Source: Bolinopsis microptera (lineage: Eukaryota; Ctenophora; Tentaculata; Lobata; Bolinopsidae). Taken from it: a DNA stretch of 64,000 bases. The stretch covers positions 990,501 through 1,054,500 of the forward strand of contig NC_087075.1 of the NCBI RefSeq assembly GCF_026151205.1, in the 5' to 3' direction. Numbering within the stretch: the first letter of the stretch is position 1; each line of letters starts with the position of its first letter. The translations under genes were made by a program, and so were the position numbers. The notes below the pieces were generated by a model, which searched no databases, was not told the origin of the DNA, and was given only the letters and a program-made list of their open reading frames with translations. This document shows, piece by piece, positions 43,822-55,799 of this stretch.

Positions 43822-43965
43822 CTGTCGGAGGGATTTAAGTGTTCCTTTGAACAGTCCTTTTCTGGAAGGTTGAGAGCTTTCCATACATCCAGAGAGCCAA
43901 ATTGGATTTGTCCTTCTTTCGGGCATATGCAATCTTTGATATGATGCCTTGTACATTTTGAAATC
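43822..43965 (-). CDS. Exon-like segment with C/H-rich frame, family not recognised
   Basis: A 144-bp segment with a good acceptor (taactgcag) and donor (GACAG|gtaatt). Two frames are open; the one reading KCTRHHIKDCICPKEGQIQF then GSLDVWKALNLPEKDCSKEH looks biological because of its Cys/His spacing. It might be an N-terminal zinc-binding exon of the putative gene ending near 40319. Confidence is low because neither start nor partner exons can be demonstrated. Confidence 0.35.
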
Positions 43966-44414
43966 CTGCAGTTATCATTATTCAATACTTATAGAGCCTT
44001 AGATAAGGGGTTAGGGGTCGTTCACATAATATTGTGTAATTGCAATATAGTAAGGTTACTGTACATTTCCAACCCTTTGTCATGTATATCACAACAGATG
44101 ATGTTAAAAGCATAATAATATTATGATACAGTTTTACAGTTTTTTTTACGTGTTGATAATCTAGCTCATATCTCTATTTTATCGCTACATTACAACTGCC
44201 ATTTTGCTGGTACTGTGTTTTTACTTTATACAAGTACAGGTAATCGATGGAGGAAATGGATACTCTTCAAAGATTGTCAGTTTATTCTACCTAGCTACAT
44301 TACTGAAGAGTATGAGGTCTATAACGGTTGCTACGAACTGTGACAATAAATCTGAGTTTTCAGTTGAAACGTTCAAAAAGCCAGTGAAGTCAGTTTCAGT
44401 AAAACATTTATAAT

Positions 44415-45411
44415 TTGTATTCTGCATATCAGACTACCGATAATCATGTAAGTACGTTTCTGGATAACAAGAAAGATATGGAGGAGTTGAAGAGCGATCT
44501 TATCCGATCGCAAAGTACTGTTATCAAGCTGCAGGCTGAACTTCTGGAAACTAAATCGAAGCAGTTGGAATCCATGCACTCCACCGTCAAGACCGCCGTT
44601 CAAGACACTGTCCAAGCTGAGATGAAGTCATACAGTCAAGCTGTGACTAAAAATGCACCTGTGCTTGCAGAAGAGAATTTAAAAAAGGTTGTACAGAATG
44701 GTGTATCGGAAGAGGATCGCAGTAGGAATGTGCTCATCTTTGGTTTGAAGGAGACTGATGAAGAGGAACTGTGCAATAAAGTTACCGTGATTTTTCAGCA
44801 GATTGAAGAAAAACCACGTTTTGAAGCTATCTGGGTTGGGAGAAAATCAGCCAACAAGACTAGACCAGTCAAAGTTTCGCTAGATAATTCTAACTTACCG
44901 TTCATCAGATATTAGTAAATGCCAAAAAGCTGAGACTGTGTGAAGATCATAAGACTGTTTTCATCTTTCCAGATCGATCACCTGAAGATCGAGTTATCCA
45001 TCAGCGGTTGGTCTTGGAAATGAAACAGATAGCCAAAGCAGGCATGGCTCCACCGTGTAGGTTCGGGTGGGTGCGCACCCACCCAAAGGGTGTTGCACCC
45101 ACCCAAACGATTTGAAAATGTTCACACAAAAATTGTCAAATTTTGTATAAACTAAGCGTCAATTGACTTCTGTAATCAATTGAGACTGTTTTGGAGATAT
45201 TAAAATATGTTTAGGAGAGTAAAATTCCAAAATTTTCCAGGGGGCTTCATCCCCCCCCCCCCCCCCCCCCCCCCACCGTGCGCCAAGCTGCACCCACCCA
45301 AAGATTTTGAGCTGGAGCCATGCCTGAGCCAAAGAAGACACAAAAAAACATAATTATATCAGAAGTGGTAATATTTGTAGTGAGGACAAGATGTTAGAGA
45401 GTGATACATAA
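44415..45411 (+). pseudogene. CR1/L2-like LINE ORF1, frameshifted and split by a hAT MITE
   Basis: Frame 44415-44911 encodes a coiled coil (KKDMEELKSDLIRSQSTV...) followed by the RNA-binding-like ORF1 core SRNVLIFGLKETDEEEL and EAIWVGRKSANKTRPVKV. A one-base frameshift near 44905 brings an early stop. The other frame continues NAKKLRLCEDHKTVFIFPDR and LEMKQIAK, where the MITE at 45039-45326 interrupts. Skipping the MITE and one target copy, the frame goes on EDTKKHNYIRSGNICS to a TAA at 45409. No RT follows directly, so ORF2 was lost or never copied. ORF1 proteins bind the LINE RNA as a nucleic-acid chaperone. Confidence 0.75.
45039..45326. mobile_element. 288-bp hAT MITE inside LINE ORF1
   Basis: Termini CAGGCATGGCTCCA and TGGAGCCATGCCTG, with agccaaag duplicated exactly at 45031-45038 and 45327-45334. 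The core has gggtgggtgcgcacccaccc near the left end and a run of about 24 C at 45251-45274. A frame across it on the minus strand is an artefact of the G/C run. Confidence 0.9.
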
Positions 45412-45490
45412 TAATGAGTGATATACGTCCATAAGTTCTTAATTTTGATTGTTGATATAAGCGTGATAAAAATAATTTATTTCATTTGTA

Positions 45491-45855
45491 TTGGACGGGA
45501 CATACACAAAGATGCTACGTATGGTGCTGGGTATCTCATGGAAGGACAAGGTCAGCAATATAACTTTGTATGGTAGTCTACCAAGGCTGTCAAACAAGTT
45601 ACGAAGCAGGAGACTAAAAATGGCGGGACACTGCATCAGACATCCTGAGCTACTTGCCAGTGATTTAGTCTTATGGAAACCTATGCATGGTAGATTGGTA
45701 GAGCACAGCAAGGCCGACCAAGACAAAGCTACTTGTCTGTGTTACTGAAGGAAATTGGGACAAACTCAAAAGAGGAACTGTGAACTCTGATGCGGGACAG
45801 GGATATATGGAGGGGGTTATCTGGCGTAGATCAGACTTAGTTCCGACAAAGTAGT
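45491..45855 (+). pseudogene. RTE-like LINE 3' fragment
   Basis: The frame MVLGISWKDKVSNITLYGSL... RSRRLKMAGHCIRHPEL and LVLWKPMHG is the C-terminal end of an RTE-group polyprotein. A frameshift near 45700 is followed by the remaining end (LMRDRDIWRGLSGVDQT, stop) in another frame to about 45837. It is followed by gtagtagtatttcatttcat, a probable short-repeat tail. Confidence 0.7.
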
Positions 45856-46475
45856 AGTATTTCATTTCATTCCATTAATAACCTGCATAGTTGAAAAGTT
45901 GATTGATGTAGTTTCGATAAACAGGGCGTCGTTCAACTCCACTCATTTCGTTTCAAGCTGGAATGTAGTATTGTTTAGTGTATGTTTGTTCATGTACCTC
46001 TCATCATCAAAAGGTTTCAACTTATACAGCATCGATAACATCATCTAACAAAGCTTTTTGAACAGCTTAAGATTCAGTTAAAATTACATAATTCAGATAC
46101 ATTTTGTGAAATGATACATTGTCAGCCTGTATTTAATTAATTATAATAATTATGGTAATTTAGCTAAAAATCAAACCATTTGAGTTTTCATTGTTATCAA
46201 AATAATGCCGATCTAAATTCGTCTTAATCTGCAAGCTTCTTTCATCAAGAAGATTCTTGAAGTGATTTGCATGTACACAGAGTCTTAGCTGTCTTAGCTA
46301 GTTCTGGGTCCATAAACATGTCACCTTCTTTCTAATGGTGATTGTCAAGTTTGTTCAGCAACATAATTCAGAATTGCAGAAATTATTTGAATCTACTAGA
46401 GATGAAATGGCTTAAATAACAAGCAATAGATGTAACTAAACAATACATATTGTAGTTTGACTACTTCTTTGAAAC

Positions 46476-47573
46476 TTTTTTTTTTATTTTTAATTGTAGT
46501 TGACGAAATGAGAGTCTCCACTCAGTGTGTTAAAACATAATTCTTTGTCGACGTTTCGGCTACATGCCTTTGTCATAAACAGGACGTACTGAAAACTTAC
46601 ATAGCTGCAAAGATACAATGTTAAAATAATCTATTAATACTACGAAATATAACAACAAAAAATAACATCTTGAAACCCAACAACGATCACAAATTTTTCC
46701 AAAAGAAACATAAAATATAACGGCTAAAAGAATCCACAACGCAACAAGCCGTGAACAATTCCTCATAGTACTACAAACATTTTACCAAGATAGCTCCTTC
46801 ATAAAACTGATTAATCAAAAATTATCTAGGTTAATAAGTTCAATATTACATTAACTTCCAAGTATATTTTATCCAATCACCTTCATTTACGGACTCAGAC
46901 AATTGAGTATTTATTTCTGGGTTTTCACGTTTTATTAGAACCGACTGCCACAATTGACGGTCCACATAGTCTTTACATCTTTTTCGAACTATAAACCGAA
47001 ACGGTATGTTTGGCATTGAAATGTCTGCATGCTCCTCTAGGTAGTGCTTCCCCATGGCCGTAGATTGTCTAATAAAACGTTCTAATAAAACGTGAAAACC
47101 CAGAAATAAATACTCAATTGTCTGAGTCCGTAAATGAAGGTGATTGGATAAAATATACTTGGAAGTTAATGTAATATTGAACTTATTAACCTAGATAATT
47201 TTTGATTAATCAGTTTTATGAAGGAGCTATCTTGGTAAAATGTTTGTAGTACTATGAGGAATTGTTCACGGCTTGTTGCGTTGTGGATTCTTTTAGCCGT
47301 TATATTTTATGTTTCTTTTGGAAAAATTTGTGATCGTTGTTGGGTTTCAAGATGTTATTTTTTGTTGTTATATTTCGTAGTATTAATAGATTATTTTAAC
47401 ATTGTATCTTTGCAGCTATGTAAGTTTTCAGTACGTCCTGTTTATGACAAAGGCATGTAGCCGAAACGTCGACAAAGAATTATGTTTTAACACACTGAGT
47501 GGAGACTCTCATTTCGTCAACTACAATTAAAAATAAATGATTGACCCACTCATAAGAGCAAAGCAAGATAACC
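46476..47573 (-). mobile_element. Penelope-like element remnant with 459-bp perfect inverted arms
   Basis: Arms 46483-46941 and 47079-47537 are gap-free inverted copies; each carries an identical 68-aa frame. The 137-bp spacer together with the inner left arm encodes, on the minus strand (47055-46846), GKHYLEEHADISMPNIPFRF then a KDYVDRQLWQSVLIKREN segment and PEINTQL. That resembles the C-terminal part of a GIY-YIG endonuclease of Penelope-like elements (E...I...P.IN.QL). acttctttgaaac (13 bp) is directly repeated at 46463-46475 and 47574-47586, and the left end is an A-rich tail read on the minus strand. Together these suggest one retrotransposed unit with a 5' inversion-duplication. The Penelope assignment is moderate; the inverted structure is certain. 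Confidence 0.65.
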
Positions 47574-47678
47574 ACTTCTTTGAAACAATCAAAGAATGGG
47601 GGAGCTAAGGGAATGATTGCTCAAAACGAATGATATCTTCATGAATTCAATGCAGCATCTATACATTTGTTCCAAATT

Positions 47679-48095
47679 AGTGATGGATGAGGGGGTTTAA
47701 GTCAGGCATTCCTGACATTTACTCTACTACTATTTATAAATTCAAAATCATGTTAAGAAGATAGCAGCAACTAATCTATATTATTAACAGTGCTCTATTT
47801 TATGTGTACTGAAGAGTGCCTTTACAATATTCCACTTTGTGGTGTAGATTTCCTCCATATCCAACAGGCAACACTGAATGAGTGATGGATGAGGGGGTTT
47901 AAGTCAGGTGTTCCTGACATGTATTCAAAATTGCATTGAGAAGATAGCAGTAACTAATCTATATTATTTACAGTGCTCTATTTATGTACTGAAGGGTACC
48001 TTTATAATATTTCAGTTTGTGGTAGGGTTTCTCCACATCCAACAGGTAACACGGAATGAGTGATGGATGAGGGGGTTTAAGTCAGGCATTCCTGT
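47679..48095 (+). repeat. Three diverged copies of a ~180-200-bp tandem repeat
   Basis: Starts at about 47679, 47880 and 48058, each with gtgatggatgagggggttta followed by agtcagg and ttcctg. The first two also share agaagatagcagyaactaat and cagtgctctattt. The third is truncated. Confidence 0.85.
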
Positions 48096-48099
48096 CAAA

Positions 48100-49020
48100 A
48101 GATCTATAATTAATCTTGTAAGGGTACCATACAGTAGACATTTTATTGTTGATTGTGAACCAAAAGTTAATTCATACACACAATCGATAAATTATAAATC
48201 CAAATAGTCATATAAGCAATGCAATACTAAATTGGTGAAATTGTATTAACAAAAGGTAATCAGCCAAGTAAAGGTATCTCAACAATATAACATTGAAGTA
48301 TTAGAAATGGCACTCTACTATTATAAAACACTTTACTGTGCTGTTTTAAACAATATTATATGAAATTAAGCCAGAGAAGGCATGAACTTAAGAAAAGGAC
48401 AGAACACTACCGGTACAAAAAATTAAATGAGTTTCAGGGAAGGGTTACTAAAATTTTACGGTAGCGCTCGATTTTATTCAAAAAATTTGAAAGTGCTCAG
48501 CACCACGAAAAATATAATTTTTTCTTCCGCTTTCAAAACTTTTTTTTACGCTGAAAAACTATCAAATAGTATTATTGGACAGTATTTAAACACTTATTGG
48601 GCAAAAATATTTCATTGTGGATGTATAAAGAGCCAAAAAAAATTTGCGCGCAAAAAAAATTTTTTTTGGAAGGTTTTTTTAAATTTTGACCAGGTTAACT
48701 CTTATGTGCGCTTGTGAACTTAATATTAGCTAATGCGGCATATTCAAATGTATCAGAAATCGAAATATCTAAGCTTTTCCTTGAAATTAACCTATCGATA
48801 ATCCTGAAAAACCTCAAAAAATGACCATTTTTAGGGCCAAAAATCGGTTTTTTTCAAATAAAACCAGGTTAACCCCATTTTCAACACTTCCCACTATCAC
48901 CAATCGATTCAGGGGCCAAAAATACGTCTTTTAAGACATGTCTGATGACCCTGGTGTATCGAGCCGAAAATCCCCGTAACAGCTCCTACTATGCTACAAA
49001 GTAGCGCGTGGGGCTAGTCC
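48100..49020. other. AT-rich stretch without a supported gene
   Basis: The 96-aa frame at 48427-48717 is K/F-rich and of low complexity; I do not accept it as a gene. The text around 48780-48960 (T/A homopolymer-rich, ggccaaaaatcgg) resembles the interior of the Transib-like element at 59.8-60.9 kb in style only. Confidence 0.5.
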
Positions 49021-49029
49021 ATTAACAAT

Positions 49030-49390
49030 GGACACGAAAAACGATATTATTATATATAAATGTGTATTATAGTAAGACAAATTTAAATATATTGGTAGCA
49101 GTGGAAAATTTTCGTTACCTGTGTATTGTGCTCTGCCAATTACATGACTTGATTTAATTGAATGTATCAATCGAGCGCTGTAATATGGGCGCAATTAGAT
49201 TTTGACCGCGGTCTGTGTACATGCTTATACGTTTTTGTTTTGTGAGTAAGCTATGGGATTGTGAAAGTAAGCAATACCAATGTGTTTTTTACAATTAAAA
49301 TATTTTAAATAAAAAACAAAATTTTATTTTATCATTTATTGTATATACCCACAATCGATTCATATTTAGTTCAAATATTTAAAGTCAAAA
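49030..49390. repeat. Dispersed repeat, uninterrupted copy (empty site of the LINE at 2918-4609)
   Basis: Matches 2810-2917 joined directly to 4610-4850, reading ccaattacat|gacttgattt across the site where the other copy has the LINE. It continues beyond 49390 into sequence hidden by the gap in the other copy. Confidence 0.85.
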
Positions 49391-49932
49391 TACAAAATAA
49401 CCATTTCATAGAAGTGGTTTTATTATAATAAAATAATTTGTGATATGTGTACAAATAATAAATTAATATATTAATTTACACTCAAAAATTTGCTCTAACC
49501 AGAGCCCTCTCGCTTGCAGTAGCGCGCGACCGTGAAACAAGCGCAGTACGCGTATACACATGGCTATGTGAACTCAAAATGTACAAAAATACAAAATTTG
49601 TACTTTGCAACACTGGTTCAGCGCGCGGCTGACCGAAAAAGTTTGGTTTACATTTACTAACTACAGTGTACAGTGTACATGAAAAGATAACTTACTAAAT
49701 TGTTTAATGCTAAATACATATTAAGTCAAACGTTGTTCAATGAATTAGCCACAAACATGTTCAAATTCTGTAGGAGGGTTGTATTTAATTATTATGCACA
49801 ATAAATGAAATAAAGCTGAAAAGGGAAGAAATTTTTAAAACTACAGTTAAACAGTTTTTGTATTTAATTAAATAAACCAGTCCGCCATATGGATGAAACA
49901 CTTTCAATTAAATTATACTTTCTTTTTATTGC

Positions 49933-50547
49933 TTGTCATACGTTGTATGACCCGCCGCGCATGAAGTGCGCGGCTCCCCCTGTATCGTCAGGACGATAAA
50001 GTGAAACGCAACGTGATACAATTTATTGCAACAAGCATCTTAAGGGGCGCCAAATCGTCGTTTGAATGTGGTAAAATTTGGAAAAATTAACTACGGTACT
50101 AGCAAACACACTTTTTAAAAGATTTCACCGGAATATCCTCTAAAATCATTTAATTTGTTCAATTTTAAGCAGGGTCGCCAAAAGGGGAGGGGCTTTTTCA
50201 GCGGGGGGGCGTGACTTGAGACTGGTTTATACGGCCGTAGGCATTACATGGGTCACACTAGTCTCTCTCTCTCTCTCTCTCTCTCTGTTCTGGTCAACGG
50301 TTTCTGGCCTCTTACGATAAAGATGGAGGCCTTCTCGCCGTGCCCACAGAATGCAACTCCTGCTAGCTGCATTCCAGGACTCCCAAAGTATATACGAAAT
50401 CACACTAGTCATTACATTGTATTACGTGGTGACCCCCACTGTCGGCGAAAAGTGGCATGCAACGTATGTCAATCGCTTCACTATAGAGTTTTTACGATAC
50501 AGGGGAGCCGCGCACTCGTGCGCGGCGGGTCATAGAACGTATGACAA
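49933..50547. mobile_element. 615-bp element with ~55-bp terminal inverted repeats
   Basis: The left end TTGTCATACGTT[G]TATGACC, then CGCCGCGCA...GTGCGCGGCTCCCC and TGTATCGT, is matched inverted at the right end with small indels. Each end also contains its own GTGCGCGG/CCGCGCAC hairpin. No target duplication is evident. Superfamily unassigned. Related words (attacattgt, gcgcgctacttcg) continue to 50760. Confidence 0.65.
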
Positions 50548-50759
50548 TCATTACATTGTTGACCATTGTTAATGATCTGGCCCGGCGTGCGCTACTTCGT
50601 AGCTCGTGCCATCGGGCCAGATGGCATTTCGAGAAGAAAGCGGCGCGCGCTACTTCGAAGACATTTAGACGAGTAACATCCGTCAATTACATTGTAGCGC
50701 GATGCGTTACTGTGCCGCGCCGCGCAGTCAATGAGGCTTCTCGCTAGATCGACGAGATG

Positions 50760-51630
50760 CACTACTAACTGTCAACTGTGCCGCGCTGAGCTGCGATGAA
50801 TTGACATCGTCAATTAAGTCATCACATAATTGCAAGAGTTATGAAAGAAATTATGGCAGACTAATATTGGCTCTTTACTTAATATATAATATTCAATATT
50901 ATTTTGCTAGCCTAAAATTCATCACTTTGGTTGTTTTTGATTTTCCAGCCGGGCGAAACGGTCTTTTAGTATAAATAAACCTTCATGCTTTACCCTAATT
51001 CTAACCCTAAGTAGCATTTTATCAACCTGTTACCTGGCTGAAACAGTTTTCTGCCCAAAACTTCTCAGGAAAGCATTTTTACTTAACGTTATGGGGGTGC
51101 AATTAAAAAATATGAGTTAGCAATTTAGTGGAAGCGATAAGTACTCAGCAATGTGGCAGTGGATTATATTAATGAGGTTTATGTGTTTGATATTATAACC
51201 ATTTAAAATGCAAAGCCCATAATTTTTCGCCAGTCCACCAATAGATAATATTCACCTTCAAGTGGCATTTTATTTTCTTGATTTACACAACGTAGATTTA
51301 GGCATAATATAGTGTGGAGTTTCTGTCACAACAAGACTGCAATCCCTAGTAACAACACTTTAGTTCTCCGAACAATTATTATCTGGTCCAAGTATGAAGT
51401 ATGAGCCTTGTTTCCAAAAAATCATCTGGACTAACGTTTCGGTGTGTGCTAAAGCTTCCAGGCCCACACATTCCTTGTCCCGTTCGTTGCCTGTCCGTTT
51501 ACAACCCAATTAACAGTTAAGGACAGAAAGTCATACACTAAATGAGCATTATATTTTCATTGTTATAAAATTGTTGATTCTGTAAATATGTGCTAAAATT
51601 AAATTTCTTGTTTCAATTGCGATGTGGTTT
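50760..51630. other. Non-coding stretch
   Basis: No gene, array or element end recognised. Confidence 0.5.
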
Positions 51631-51635
51631 ATCAA

Positions 51636-51868
51636 GGGCTAGGTGGCCTAGTGGTTAGAGCTGAGCATCTGCCTTCTGCAGAAGGTCCAGGGTTCGAGTC
51701 ACAGTGTCACCTAGTCTAGAAAGTAGGAAGTAGCTAGTAAGTAAGGATCCATTGGATTCATGCGATCTCCTCTGTCGACTCAGCCGAATGACAGGAAACT
51801 TAATTGATGGAGGGGTACCTGTTAAAAGTTCAAGAAACTTCCTAGGATACCCCTTAATAAAATGAAAT
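51636..51868 (+). mobile_element. tRNA-derived SINE, family member 1
   Basis: A pol III A box (TGGCCTAGTGGTTAGAG) and B box (GGTTCGAGTC) lie in a tRNA-like head. A shared body follows (gatccattggattcatgcgat, tcctctg) and an end ctaggataccccttaataaaatg. The element at 54115-54312 is a second copy of the same family. Confidence 0.8.
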
Positions 51869-51897
51869 GTCTAACAGTATATTTGCAATAAATTAAA

Positions 51898-52515
51898 TCA
51901 AGTGATGCAATTGGCAGAACACAATCGTAAATCCTGAGCAATAAACATCTTATATCCCTGGCCCTCGTAGCTCTTCTCCTCAGGTATCAGGTTAAAGGAG
52001 ACATTGGATATAGGGGCGGTCCATGCCTTCTTTGCCTTCCCACGTACACCTCTAACTGCTACTAGCACACTCCTCATTATATCCATGAACAGGCGTGTAC
52101 TGTACTGATGTTACACATCACGTGGCTTAGTCCTCCTTGGTCTTGGTAGCTATCAACACAGCAAGTTTCCTTATGAAACGCTTGGCCTCAGGTGCCATTC
52201 CTCCCTATTCAGATTGGTAAAACCGCCTTTTCGGCTACGCTCATTGCATTAAGTGTCTCAATTTTCGGACACACATTTTACAGCCCTCCACCATGAAGTG
52301 CTGGTGAACATCTCATTTCTTGCTTAACTGACCGCATGCAGTAGAGGTGTGAATCTTATTAGCAGATCACTCCACTCACAAGCTGACAATTTCCTGTAAT
52401 TATTGATAGTGTCGATCACATCATCATTTTGCACCATTACATCAAATTTAGCTTTGTGTTGCCTCCTGTAGTAGCATCGGAAATCATGAACACCTGGGGG
52501 TACTATTGTACACAC
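51898..52515 (-). pseudogene. Degraded REL-endonuclease retrotransposon C-terminus
   Basis: Minus-strand pieces GGMAPEAKRFIRKLAVLIAT and DIMRSVLVAVRGVRGKAKK match in order the end of the family at 2136-2510 (GGMGVEAQRLIKKLAQ ... LKTTVISIRE). Stops and frameshifts separate them. The segment 52515-52324 lies upstream on the same strand but is not clearly part of it. Confidence 0.6.
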
Positions 52516-53300
52516 AAACTGCTTGTTATAGATTTATAGATGTAGATACTGATGGGTTGTTGATTGGTCAATACTGGAAGCTGATTCATTCATCACTGTC
52601 AGAAAAATATGGTAAACCTCCCTACCGATATCCAGATTTATTGATCAATAGACTATCGATTTTTCAGATATCTCAATGATTTCTTAAGTAACTTTACCAA
52701 GAGCTGCAAAAGAGCCCCAAACTTGCTGTCTCAGGGCCTAGCCTACATAGTACATAGGTGCCATTTAACTTTTGATCCAAGACCATACAATTATATTATT
52801 ACAAATTGAGTATTTTGTCTGGAAACTGTTGCAATTCAGTGGTGTGATCCTACACACTTTTGTCATATAGCAGGTAATAAGAAGGAAAGGTGCATTGCTA
52901 TCAGCTGGGAACATTTCCAGTGATAAATATCTAGAAGACTTTTGGGTTCAGGCAAGATTTGTCCAGTTGTCTGGTTATGACAGTGGCTTGAAGATAAAAA
53001 TAGAGTAGACACTCAAAGTTATCTTATTTACTCATACATTGGGATAATATGGTAAAATGCCTAATTTTTAAATATTCAATGAAATCAAGGATAATGGGAC
53101 TATATTAGATAATATTTCAAGACAGGGCCATAGATTACACTCTTGACTCTCACATTAATTTTGTGATATCTTGGTATACTTGTTAAAGGATCTTAAAAGT
53201 AGGAAACATTTCTAAAGAATGCCCTGCACAGGGCAATCTTTATAAAACTACTTAATTCAGAACTTTTAGATGTATGATTGATTTTTTATTCATTATGCCT
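52516..53300. other. Intergenic region upstream of eL34
   Basis: No coding exon seen. It should contain the promoter and any outron or 5'UTR intron of the eL34-RhoA pair, but I see no distinct core element. Confidence 0.5.
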
Positions 53301-53332
53301 AATTCCCTCTTATCAGCCCGATCAGCTTCATC

Positions 53333-53674
53333 ATGGTTCTTAACAGAGTAACTTATAGAAGACGCTTATCCTATAACACAAAAAGTAACAAAACTCACTT
53401 TTGTAAAACGCCTGGTGGAAAGCTAGTGTACCACTACTCTAAGAAGAAGACCAATGTGAGCAAATGTGGCGACTGTAAATCTGCCCTTCACGGGATAACA
53501 GCTGTTCGACCTAAAAAGTTGGCATCACTGTCCAGGAGGGTGAAAACAGTGAGCAGGGTGTATGGGGGCACCAAATGTGGGAAGTGTGTAAGATCAAGAA
53601 TTATCAGAGCATTCCTCATAGAAGAGCAGAAGATTGTCGCTAAAGTGCTTAAAGCTCAAGCTTCGAAGATATAA
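53333..53674 (+). CDS. RPL34: 60S ribosomal protein eL34 (L34e)
   Basis: A single coding exon of 113 aa. The N-terminus [15 protein letters not shown] and the [10 protein letters not shown] segment are diagnostic of eL34. Two CxxC pairs (C45/C48 in SKCGDC and C82/C85 in TKCGKC) form the zinc-binding site, and the C-terminus [10 protein letters not shown] is typical. eL34 is a structural component of the large ribosomal subunit. No intron interrupts the coding part, but a strong acceptor (attccctcttatcag) ends 16 nt before the ATG, so the mRNA 5' end is spliced, either to a 5'UTR exon or to a trans-spliced leader. Lack of damage and of a poly(A) tail argues against a processed pseudogene. RhoA starts 209 bp downstream on the same strand. 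Confidence 0.95.
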   Translation: MVLNRVTYRRRLSYNTKSNKTHFCKTPGGKLVYHYSKKKTNVSKCGDCKSALHGITAVRPKKLASLSRRVKTVSRVYGGTKCGKCVRSRIIRAFLIEEQKIVAKVLKAQASKI

Positions 53675-53723
53675 TTTGCTTTCATTTCATTATTTATAGA
53701 TCACATTTTTATGTTATGCTTAA

Positions 53724-55676
<1,953 letters not shown>

Positions 55677-55734
55677 ACTGCAATGACTGCACGCGTACGG
55701 TCGAGGACTTGCTGCTTGGCGCACTGTAATGTCA

Positions 55735-55790
55735 TCACACGTGTCATGACGTCACGTGACATCACACGTGTCATGACGTCACGTCATCAT
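55735..55790 (+). promoter_or_regulatory. Repeated CACGTGTCATGACGTCAC motif 3' of RhoA
   Basis: Two tandem copies (cacacgtgtcatgacgtcac, then gtgacatcacacgtgtcatg), followed by acgtcacgtcatcatccaaa. The same words as in intron 3, including the trailing acgtcatcat, show that the flanking sequence was copied too. Confidence 0.45.
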
Positions 55791-55799
55791 CCAAATTAC

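Noticed and set aside
48427-48717. 96-aa plus-strand frame
   Set aside because: Low-complexity K/F-rich text in AT-rich DNA with no splice or family support.
53333-53674. eL34 as a processed pseudogene because it lacks coding introns
   Set aside because: The frame is intact, an acceptor lies just upstream, and there is no poly(A) tail or target duplication.
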